Shown here one piece after another: positions 1-10,300 of a stretch of 32,833 nucleotides of DNA (position 1 is its first letter; each line of letters starts with the position of its first letter). The translations under genes were made by a program, and so were the position numbers. The notes below the pieces were generated by a model. That model saw only the letters and a list, made by a program, of their open reading frames with translations. It had not been told where the DNA came from and made no database searches. Source of the DNA: Lingula anatina (Eukaryota; Brachiopoda; Lingulata; Lingulida; Lingulidae); assembly GCF_001039355.2 (NCBI RefSeq), contig NW_019775695.1, positions 72,703 to 105,535 of the forward strand, read 5' to 3'.

Positions 1-99
1 ATTGGAATTGGGTCTTAGATATGAAGCATACATGTATAACTATATGTAACATAGACTATGTACTGTAGTTACAATATGATTAAACAGTAACTAGTTCAA

Positions 100-405
100 G
101 GCCCCATTCAGATCGAGAAGAGCTAGATAGGCCGCGACCTAAATATGGCGGAGCTACATGAAAGGAAGACCGCTTAAACCTGTAATGGTCTCTTCGCCTC
201 TCACACGCCTCCTAACGCGTCGAATCTCGACCGGTTGAATTGAGCCGAGATTTAATTACCGTGCCCCTGCAGGGACGACGCGTGGGATGGTGTGTGAGAG
301 GCAGAGAGACCATTACAGGATTAAGCGGTCTTCCTTTCATGTAGGTCCGCCATATTTAGGTCGCGGCCTAACTAGCACTCGGCTCTTCTCGATCTGAATG
401 GGGCC
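100..405. repeat. 306-bp near-palindromic foldback element
   Basis: The two ends are exact inverted copies (GGCCCCATTCAGATCGAGAAG at 100 onward, its reverse complement ending at 405). The arms stay complementary with few mismatches and one short indel to about 225 on the left and 263 on the right. Even the centre is partly palindromic (AATCTCG near 223, CGAGATT near 246). There is no coding potential. I read it as a foldback or MITE-type element; no clear target-site duplication is visible. A diverged partial copy lies near 14250-14370. Confidence 0.8.
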
Positions 406-1974
406 CAGGTGCCAATGTTTGCTTTCCCTGGCCCAAATTATTCGAATTTTTAAACATATAAACCTTGTTAGTAGGTTTTAATATAATCTGTGGGATATCG
501 AAAATGTCTGTTTATTTGATAAAGGAAAGAGGCAGCATAATGTTAGTGACGGTTGACCACACTGACCGCTATCTCTATCATCACGTGGACAATTTCCATG
601 CGTTTAGAAATAAATGTAAAACCACAATTACCACTTTTGGTGACCAACCCCTACTTTAGTGGTAACTACGATCTTTCCGACACATCACCTAGGTCATGAC
701 GAAACAATACGTATAAATGGTGAAATGTATGTGTCATTTTCAATTTTTAAAGATAAGTGACCCAAATTAACTAAATTTGTAAGTGATTTTTGAGATTTTT
801 TTCCTGTTTACAAGGGTCACAGTTTCCAAATAAAGGGGTCGTTGAAAATGTGTGGTGTCATTTTTATAACATTAACTTGACAAGCTCTGATTATTTCGTG
901 AATTAAGATAATATTGAAGAGTGATGATTAAGCTTTTTACGAAATACACAACCAAACGTGCCTTGTAACCGGTTTGTGTGCTTGCGTTTTATATGTCGTA
1001 GATTATTATTTACAGTAAGAATGATTTGGAAGTTAATTTTTGTTTTATAGTATTCGCTGCACTCTTGTCCGAATCATTGATTGAAAAATAAACGAAGATT
1101 GCTGGAACATATATTGAAACAACACAACACCATTCACTTGAAATAAATTATGAATTTTATTTAAAAGATAATAAGTATAAATGTTTCATAAAATTCATAA
1201 AGAATATATTCAGTCAGTCTGTAGACTATGATGTCATTCGAATAAAAAACGTCTTCTGTTGATTACTAGCATATTAATAGCACTCCTTTATAAAAAAATT
1301 ATTCTTAATTATAGGGGCCTAAATTAAAATATTCACCAATCACAAACCGTGCCAGGGTCAGTCTGCTGGTGCGCCATTAAAACAGTAAAATGAAGTATGG
1401 AGTATAAACTACATATCAGAATATGGTCGTTTCAGCAAATAAATAAATTAGCAAACGGACAAATGAAAAAAAAAAATAATAAATAAATAAATAATGCCTC
1501 TAAAATATCTAAAGGGCATTAAAGAAAAAATAAATTGTGATAAAATTGTCAAGTCTGCGGGTGATTCACTCTTAAGAGTAGAAAAAACACTACAATGTAC
1601 ATAGTTCACGCGCCGACGTTAACTTGAGCAAAAGTTAAATGGTTTTGTCTCTATCTGTAGAGACTAGAAATCTCTTTTTTTTTTGATAGTTCTAACGCAT
1701 GATATACCAGTTGCCTTTCTCCGTTCCCTTGTGTGCAGATAGGCTGGTGTAGTGTGTGGCTGGAATAGTGAAAAAATAGCATGAAATGGATCATCTACCA
1801 CAACCATTACACCAAACACAATGCATACAACTTGATCTCAGAAGCACGGCGAGTAATTCCTTGCAAAGAATGGTTAACTTCATACAACTGTATCATATGA
1901 TCAGGAATACATCGGTTCAATTTAGAATTGGTTTAGTACTCATTTCCAAAATGTAGAAAAAAAATACACACAGT
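406..1974. other. Intergenic, no gene seen
   Basis: AT-rich sequence with short A and T runs (for example an AAATAAAT-like stretch near 1438-1490). The only open stretch of note, about 64 codons at 465-659, lacks splice signals or recognisable protein features. It lies downstream of the minus-strand gene that ends at 1975, so part of it may be that gene's 3' flank. Confidence 0.5.
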
Positions 1975-4900
1975 TTAGGGCCGTCTCTTACTTTTTATTG
2001 GAGTTGCTTTCCTGTGTCTGACGATTTCTCTGAACAGGTCGTGACTGTTAGGTTCCCTCATCAGTGTTTCTGGTGTTTTTATCAACTTGGTCCTCACACG
2101 GTACAAGTCATCTCGGGCAACGGCACCTGTATGGTTTTAGTTAAATAGAAATGGTTAATTAATGTGTGTGTGTGGGGGGGGGGGGGGGGCGGAGATAGAG
2201 AGAAGGGGAAAGGAAAGGGTAAACTAGCTGGTTGCAAGATGGACCAAGATGAGTGTGAATAAAAAAAATATTTTGACAAAACGCTTAAAGGGAAAACGGA
2301 AGAGGTAAGTCAGGATGGGTGAAGGGCGGAGATAAAATATCACACGAATAAACAGGGTATAATATTGTAATTACCCAGTTCCACTCTTCTAAAACTATTT
2401 AAGGATTCATATTTAATGCAAAGATATAAAGTGATATAAAGTTATTTTTACTGATTTGAAGCGGACGGATTTAAAGATCTTAACATCTGTGCGATTTTTA
2501 TATACTTTAAGGGATAACAATTGCCGCATGAGATTCGTATTTCACAATAAATGCATTGTAAACAACTCATCAACTCATTGTAAACAACAATGCATTGTAA
2601 ACAAAATATTAAAAAAAATTCCATTTAATCACAAAAATAGCGGTGATCGCAATTATTCTGGAATCTGTGCTTCCTATTAGACCACGTAGACCTTCATAGA
2701 TGACTATACCACCGTTATGATTTCTTTAGAGATTATTACAAAAAAAAAAAAAAAAAAAACTTTTATGTCGGAATGGATTCATTAACTTTTGGTATATCGT
2801 CGTTTACCCCCGGACAATCCGTTTCTTTGGTCAAAATGAACAGTTGTTATCCCTCTAATATAGAAATTTTGCTTTTCCATCGCAGGGATACTATCTGATT
2901 GAAGAGAGTAAACATGACGTGGATAATGTAATGACAACCATTGATCCTTCTTATGGTCAGTCCTTACCGTCTACAAACAGCAGACGTTTGCCTCCTGGCT
3001 GAAGTGGTTCCTTCACGTGGCGCCAAGACCCGCCAGCATGGCCATTTCTCAACCTAAAGCACGAGAAAAAAAATTTTAAAAGTCCGCCTTATCTGAGCCT
3101 TTACGCGTTAAAGGAGATGTAAATGTTTCTGAAAACATTCTTTTAACATGGTGTCAGTTAAGAAAAAAAAAACTTTTATTTCGGAAAAGGACAGACATTA
3201 AACTTATCATCAGTTTTACGCAAAAAAATCTGATTTCCTAGTTTCAGTTTTGAATGTAAATGCATGTAGATATGTTGTAGCATGGAAGTATAACTTGTAC
3301 TCCCATTGGTTTTATGCAGTTGGAAAACTCTTTGTATCTCAATAATGATATCGTATTGTTTTATTTTAAAGTATAAAGATTTAAATTACTTCTGTGGGCC
3401 GTATATCGTATCCTTTACATGAGGTTGGTCTATCATCATCTGTTTCTGAAGAGACGCTTTCAGAGATGCCTTGTGCCAGTCGTCATAGCCACCTGAGCCG
3501 AAATACTGCAGGTGAGCCGGGTCACTGCCTTGTGCCTGGGAGTGAAGGCAAACATATAAATGATTAAATAGGCAGATAAATATATGATTAAAATAAGAAA
3601 GTATAGAAAGGAGTTGTTGGATGGATGGATGGGTCGACGTAGGGGCAGGCAGACATAAATTTCGAAGATAGAGCATATGAACTACCAAGGAAATAACTAT
3701 TTGTCTTCACACATGCGTCCACTTAGCATTTTATCAAATACTTTATAATAAACTTTTGATCTAATCAAATTAAATAAATTCTTTTACTAAAAGTCAAATG
3801 TTCAAAATCTAATACCATCGGACTGCTATTTTCAAAAGTCTTTTTTTATCAATCGATTAATGTGTCTTCTTGTGCTTAAATAACTTTACCAGTTGGTGTA
3901 TATTGTGAGTCTGTCCAACTTTTCCTAAGTCTGGCAGCTTGTAGTTGGGGGTGAACATATCACCCTGTTCTGGGAACATATCAGCCAAGTGATGCGCGTA
4001 AGCGTCGTCTGTGACCGCGGCTTTCTCCATCGCATCTCGTTTCGGCTCATACCTTCGGCGCATTTTCTCAGTCATGGAATAGCTTGGACTTCTTTGTTTT
4101 GTCGGACTCGGGAAGTTTGGGGTGAAGATGTCAAAGACTTCCGTCTTTAGCAGAGATTCTGGGAGTGTTCCATGGGGATTTTTTTCGAGCCTTCTCAAAT
4201 CCCTTTGCAATTGTCTGCTCTCATCGTACAGTTTCTTTATTTGGGTTGGGCTCCGTAAGTTTAACTTGGCTTCTTTTTGCATTTTTCTCTCTTGTCCGAA
4301 AAAATCGACCCAGTGGTTTGACAAATTATATGTTGTTCTAGTGGAAAAAGAAATAAAGATTTACAGTTAATGTCCCATTTTATAATCTTTTCACATTTTA
4401 AGAAAGCATCCGTCACACATCGGTCACGCAATAGTTGAAAGAAACTGACAGTTTATCTAAATTCAATTATGTGGGCACCTTTGGCACACGTTGTTGTGAA
4501 AGAAATCACAGACACTCGTATTAGAAGTTCTATTGATCCCAAGTAATGTTACTAACCGAGAACAGTCCTCTTGCTGGTTGATCAATTGCTCCCGCACGCA
4601 ATTTAATGATTTTCAATATTATTTAAAAGCCCAGATTTTTACGTTCGAAGAATTATGTCACGCACCCATTTTGTATAAAACAACCTATAAAGCATAATAT
4701 ATGTTATCCAGGAGGGCATTTCACATTAACTTGATCTCTAACACGCACATTCACGCTGAAATGATGAACCGGGCGTCATACAGCTGGCTCGGTTATTGGT
4801 TTTCTATGGTCGCTTTCAACCCGGATCTTTGCATTCGCCAGCAGATTGCAGGCCGACAACCCATCAACACTTCCTGACAAAAGGCACGAAAAAACATCAA

Positions 4901-5301
4901 GAAAGGTAACTTGTTCAGGCTGTACCCCCGACCCCCCCCCTCCTCCTATACACAAACTCCTGATTTTCCTTGTGCTTAAACTCTCGGCCAACATTCAAGA
5001 TTCAAGCTATAGATCTTCGTTTGATCCTCCATTTATATGTCAAGACACCCCTATTCTATTTTTATCCCTCTTTTTAAAATCTGTAATCGTATAGTCCAGC
5101 TAGCAATACTGATAGATGAAAACTGTCGATTATATTATGTTTATACCAGATTGGTTAGTCTTCTAGCTTGTATCAGTAAGCATGCATTTCACACAGCAAT
5201 CTGGGTGGCTTTAGCCTCTGTTTCCTGCTGCAATCTACTTACCGAAATTTTGTTTCTGGTCTGTGTGGCACGTATGTTTTTTTCTGATAATCAAGCGCCA
5301 T
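1975..5301 (-). CDS. Unrecognised 296-aa basic protein, candidate ciliary gene (5 exons)
   Basis: Exons on the minus strand: 5301-5243, 4337-3890, 3535-3390, 3053-2968 and 2126-1975. The phases join exactly (2, 0, 2, 1) and the total is 891 nt with the stop. Donors are GTAAGT, GTAAAG, GTAATT and GTAAGG; acceptors are CCACTAG, CTCCCAG, GTGCTTTAG and CCATACAG. The start is the ATG at 5301, after which the reading is MALDYQKKTYVPHRPETKF. There is no signal peptide or membrane segment. Residues about 50-72 are charged and helical (QIKKLYDESRQLQRDLRRLE). A short motif occurs twice, DIFTPNF at 89-95 and DMFTPNY at 146-152. Later comes FGSGGYDDWHK in exon 3, and the C-terminus is strongly basic (KSKRRP). 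I do not recognise the family. The RFX-type site just upstream suggests a cilium or axoneme role, which is inference. If the third intron were retained, translation would stop at once (AAG TAA, 3391-3386), giving 218 aa. Confidence 0.72.
2163..2189. repeat. (GT)n followed by poly-G run
   Basis: Short GT microsatellite (2163-2173) running into 16 consecutive G (2174-2189), inside the last intron of the minus-strand gene. Such runs are prone to length error. Confidence 0.9.
2511..2854. mobile_element. TTAA-flanked MITE, copy A
   Basis: The element begins GGGATAACAATTG next to TTAA (2507-2510) and ends CAGTTGTTATCCCT followed by CTAA, so the termini are inverted repeats and one target site has probably mutated. 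Its interior aligns with the element at 14485-14826: GTATTTCACA, TCGCAATTATT, GGAATCTGTGC, GGAATGGATTCAT, TCGTTTACCCC and CAAAATGAACAGTTGTTATCC. It carries a 20-A run (2740-2759). TTAA targets are typical of piggyBac-type transposons, so it may be mobilised by such a transposase. It lies in the last intron of the minus-strand gene. Confidence 0.75.
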
Positions 5302-5397
5302 GCCAAATACTTGGACAAACGTTTGGCAAGCTCGTTATCGAGTTATCCAGGACTCGGCTGCACAGGTTGAAGTCGCCATGTTGGCTTAACGCGTCTT

Positions 5398-5412
5398 GTA
5401 ACCAAAGGTAAC
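5398..5412 (+). promoter_or_regulatory. RFX X-box-like motif upstream of the minus-strand gene
   Basis: GTAACC-AAA-GGTAAC fits the X-box consensus GTNRCC(N0-3)RGYAAC in this orientation. It is not a perfect palindrome. It sits 97-111 bp upstream of the ATG at 5301 of the minus-strand gene. X-boxes bind RFX factors and at this distance mark many ciliary genes in animals. Function here is inferred from sequence and position only. Confidence 0.5.
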
Positions 5413-5439
5413 CACGCAGGGCAAGGAAAGAGTCACATA

Positions 5440-5447
5440 TGACGTCA
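5440..5447. promoter_or_regulatory. Full CRE palindrome TGACGTCA
   Basis: An exact 8-bp CREB/ATF consensus site 139-146 bp upstream of the minus-strand ATG and about 30 bp beyond the X-box-like site. It could serve the same promoter. A chance 8-mer in a window of this size is possible. Confidence 0.35.
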
Positions 5448-7347
5448 TGAAGTAAATATAAAAGATAATAGGTGTTTAGTACATGCGGTTAGAACGACGT
5501 AAGTATTTTGATTAATATAAAAGCGCTAAAATAGAAATAAAAGGTATTGTCTGAAGGGCATTATGGATCTTTTATTTGCAATTTTAATGGTTTCAATACC
5601 GAATTTTAATGTGCTGTTTTAACAGACTTATCAAACCTCCTCACTGTTTTAGCCTTTTCGTGACTCAACGTACTTATATCTTATTCGTATAAATACAGTC
5701 ATTTTAACGGTTGCCTTTATTCCCATCTGTTTCATTTAAAAAAAATCCAATCACTATAAACTGAATAAACAAATTTCTCTGAATTTGAAAAATCTTGAAG
5801 GGTTTGCAGGGTTTAGATTTTTTTGTACAGTGCATTCGAAGACTTTGCAGATATAGTTGCGTTAAAAGTAAGCCACACTGTAAGGCACAGGCCAGTACAT
5901 GTCCGTGCCGTGTCTATTTTATAGTAACACAGTAGCGCGTACCTGTGCACAGCTTACGTATACAACACACGAAACAACCTGAGATGGTAGCTGTTCAATT
6001 GAGTAACAGACAAAACAGAACGAGATCAAATGCATGCAGCGCGCAAGCTTACAACAGCATAAAACGAGGGTCAGTTGAAATAAGCGAATTGTTATTCGAG
6101 AACTCATACAGCTGCAGTGTATAGACCAAGGCGGCCAACAAAAGATTCCTAAAGGCAGTGGTAAGTAGATCAATGAGTGGACATATCAGTCGAACAAAAA
6201 GCACCCGATTAACAAAAGAAACCCCACAAACTTCGTATTAAGATATAACCAGCCAATTAAGTTAAGTCGAATTGAAATTAACCCTTAAGAGCACAATTTA
6301 GAAAATAAGAAATAAAATGAAATTATTTAGGAAATATGTCTCGCTGTATGTCGGTAACGCTTGTGTCGGTGCTGTATTCAGCCACACAGCACTGGGCACT
6401 AGTGGATCTGATTTGCATTAAATAGTGCTCTGAACCTCAAGCTAAAAGTTCAGTGAAACACGATATCACCTTAGGCATCAACATATATTTGTAGCTGCAT
6501 GGCGAGGTTAATGTACATATAGCTGAACAAGACAGTGTAACAGGCAATATGTGCTATAAAATTGAGGTAGGTAATAAGAAATGTGAAGGGACCTCTCTAG
6601 TATTTGAACCATTTCATCTCAACGCATTCTGTGAATAAGTTCACCAAACCTTGGGTGTCTGAGTTTTTATCGTCTTTTTTATTTGTTATTAGGGCAGGTT
6701 GATATAAAAGTCGACTGTAGATTAAGCTCAGTGATGTAGTACGTGTGATTGATGCCAGCAACAGAAAGCACTGTATTGACATTTCAATTAGAAAGTGCAA
6801 GAGGTTATCTCCCACGAAAATGTGTCAAAGGAAATCAACACGTTGAAAAGAGTAGATAACGTGCATTTTCTGGGACAAATCTCGGTTATATCTGAGCAAT
6901 AGAAATACGAGGTGTGTGGTACAGATGGTGTATGGCGGTTTCACCTGTCCACCAGAAGCGTTTACGTCTGAGCGATCAGCGCACCTGCCGGTTTTGTTGC
7001 TCATATATTGATCTCTGATTTTACAGGCAAGCAGTCAGCCGGCAATCGACCTACTTTGCTTTTGTTGACATTCCAATGAGTCGACCTACATAGTGGCTCT
7101 CTTCATTTCATAAGCGGTAATATACAAGTACGTGTAGAACATGTAACGGATGCAACGCAAGAAGGCCAAAATTATTGTCAAGTTACTACACATGTTCAGC
7201 CATGTTTGAGTCATGGCAGGAAGGATGTATATGATCGTCTATTGACAGCGGAAGATACATTCTCCTGAGCTGTGGAGGAGAAGCAGTTGGGACTGATACT
7301 TGAAGAATACCCTGTACAGTGAAGCGGTTCATCCCGTCTGTTTGATC
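5448..7347. other. Intergenic between divergent genes, no gene seen
   Basis: About 1.9 kb between the promoter of the minus-strand gene and the first exon of the first plus-strand receptor gene. Open stretches here (for example minus strand 5919-6173 and 6597-6815) have no splice context or conserved motifs. The region should hold the promoter of the gene starting at 7348, but I see no convincing TATA box. Confidence 0.5.
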
Positions 7348-10300
7348 ATGGAGAGAATGCTGTTACTGGTATTACTGACGCTGTTACCAATGTCAGCACT
7401 GTGTAACCTGGAATTACCCTACAATGAATCAGGTGGGTCTCTCTCTCTTTCTTTCTCTTTCTCTGTATTACTGTAAAGTCATCCGAGTCACCACGTCATG
7501 TCACGTAGAAAATGAATCGGGTTAATATTGTCAGTGAATTCCATATCCTAGCTATCAGTGTTTATAACATATCCCTTATAAACGAAAAATCCATTAATAT
7601 TGATTTTATGTATATCTAAACTTTGTCTTTGTATAGACCAAAGGCAGACAGCCATTCTTTAAGTCAAAGCCACGGGTATATTTTGTATTGTAAAAGTTTC
7701 GATATGACCTGCAAATTAATAATATCGCCATACTTTTATGAGATTGCACAGCACCAGTAGGCACGACTCCCCGAAACTTTTCTTCTAGAGGAACTAATCA
7801 CGTTTACTTGATGTTAAACAACACTTTTAAATGTGATGGCATGGTTGCCGCTTGGAAGTATTACAGGACAGACCTGCAGCCCGGTGTTTTTGTCGGAGTG
7901 TGGAGAATACCCGCAAATGGCCCGGAGCATTATTATGAATTGATAGGGAAGCACGAATTGAAAGCCCACACAGTTGGAAAAACAAATGTCACAGTGCCTC
8001 ACTCGCACAGGTTTCTGGTGAAAGCTGGCGACTTTCTCGGAATCCATCACTCTGGTAGACGCAGTGATGGGGCTGTGGCCATGGCCACTCAGTCTGATGC
8101 ACTAAGACAGGAAGTCACACTGCATGACACTGTGGTCGCTGGATTATTCGATGAGAATTTCATCAAAGGTTTGATCAACTTCAACACAAATGACAGACGC
8201 ATCCTGAAGCTGAATTTTGCCATAGAAGCTTACTTGGACACAGTGTCAGGTACACCGCCCCGGGTGCTCGCTTCATGTCATGGTGTTATTTCTTCCCGAA
8301 TAGGAATAGGTTCTTTATTTATCTTCGATCTGGCAAAGTGGGGGAGCATCATATCTCAACAGGCACACAATGGTTGAATGAATGTCGGATCTGTATTCAA
8401 TTTTTGCTTTAAATTCATATTAAACGTTATAATTTCATGACGAAAAAGCAGATTCCCGTTTTTGAAGCAAGGAAAACACATTTTTCCTATCCAGCTTAGG
8501 GGTTGGAACTTATGGAAATTAAGTCGTTAATTTAAATCCTTTATTTTACCAACGGAGAAAATTTTGACGGTGTTTCAATTCAATCTTTGTTCAACGTCAA
8601 AACAACATTAAATTTTTAATATTAAGTTGTGAACATTGAATCAATGATGAATCTTTTGTTGAACAACGCCTAAACAAAATTTCAACTAAAAAGCAACGTT
8701 GAACAAATTTGTGTGCTTTGTGAGATGGGGTTTTGTTTATTATCGTTGTTTTGGTTGATCAAACAAATGGTATGATTGATTTTTTGCTTCGAATATGTAT
8801 TACAGTACCGCCGGAATGTCCCCTTACTTACCTTCCGGGTTGCTGCGGGTTGTACGGACGGCCTGGCTCGGTAACTATGGAAATAACATTGTCATCCATA
8901 CGCTGTTTGGTTTCTGTTAACAATAGTTCCATACCCTGCCCGTCGGGCAATTATCGTGACAAACTTTCTTCTAACAAAAGAGCCTAACCCTAGCTCGCTG
9001 AAATAAAGATCGAAGGTGAGCGTGGTCGCAATTAAGTGTTCGTCCAAGCGGTCTGGGAAACGTGTTTTTTACTATTTTAGACGACAATAGGCCCTATGAC
9101 GGCACTGATCTGACGATTATATAGGCAACCTATTTTCAATTTCATTTAAAGATATCCGGTCCGGAATTTTCGCGCCCAATAAAATTATCCTCGAGAAAAA
9201 TTTTCCTTCTCGCAAACCATTGCTCGACCCGCCGCTAAGCTGGTATCGGCTGTTTTGTGCTACCCTTAATCAGAAAATTAATTCTAAGTGTTTCATGAAA
9301 CATTTAGACCCCCATCTGCGCAGAATTGGGGATGGCTGTTTTCACTTTTTACAAAGAAGTTGTAGGAAGTTTTCTATATGATGTATCATTTATGATGTTC
9401 ACGGTTTTTATCTCTCGTGTGAAGTCGCGAGATACTTAGGCTTGGACCGTGCGATATTCTAAGAAGGTAATTTTAACATTAGGTTCCCTTCAGAAAAAAT
9501 AATTTGAGTGGGTTTTACGTTTTTAAAACCGGGCTATTGGAAAATATAAGCATTTCAAGAAAGGAAATTACTCAACGCTCAAACGCGTACAGGATACAAA
9601 TGAAATTCACTATAACTTCGGAAGCTAGTTACAGCATCTGCAAGAGAACAGGGACTGCGCAGCACGTTGGCTCAGCAATTCTTCATTTTTCATTATTTCT
9701 CTTTCGAATGATTATCAGCGTATTTTATTAACGGGCTAAGAATACTAACAAAGTTAATTTGCCACTTGTTTATTTTATGCAGCTCAAGAAATGGGATGTA
9801 TACCAAATATCACAGATTTTTGTTGGAGTCACAAGTTATCTTTACTAATAATCTCAAATGTACGAAATCCTTTTACAAAGCTTCGAACCATGCTTTATAT
9901 TCACACCCGCTAGGCCCCACATCCCGATAAATGTATTAAGTTAAAGTGTTTCGCAATGAAAAGATGTTGAAATAAGATCGCAAGTTTAACGAAAGCATTT
10001 GCAGCGAACGCTTCTTGGACAAATACAGCGTATAAGTTCTGTTACTTTCCAAATTAGCATATTTTACATTTTGACCTACCAATTTCTTTTGATTTCTTTT
10101 TTAATAGTGGCATGTGACACACCCGATGGAATAATCTTGAAGGACAGCATGGGTCATATCAGGCAACCTGAGAATCCTGAGATGTATAGAACAGAAACGC
10201 GTGGAGGGTACTCAGTGTTCAGATGTCTGTGGACTATTCCTCTGGAGACAGGGCAAACTATGTCCATTGATGTTACCCCTAAGCTCAAGCTAAAGTCGTG

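Noticed and set aside
2886-3002. Plus-strand last exon: good acceptor CCATCGCAG followed by 38 open codons and TGA
   Set aside because: It overlaps antisense to a better minus-strand exon (3053-2968), which joins in phase on both sides with strong splice sites. No upstream plus-strand exon was found.
3386-3535. Stop at 3386 as the true end of the minus-strand gene
   Set aside because: A GTAATT donor just before the stop leads in phase into two further exons with good splice sites and protein-like sequence. The short form remains possible only as an intron-retention product.
3857-3889. Extension of the minus-strand exon to the stop at 3857 (ending HKKTH)
   Set aside because: A GTAAAG donor at 3889 precedes it and joins in phase to the next exon.
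4776-4994. Gly-rich open frame on the minus strand
   Set aside because: It lies in the first intron of the minus-strand gene, includes a translated C/G homopolymer run and has no splice context.
8806-8987. Cys-rich open block after TATTACAG in receptor gene 1
   Set aside because: It has no convincing donor in phase 1; the GTAACT site would shift the frame into the CUB exon.
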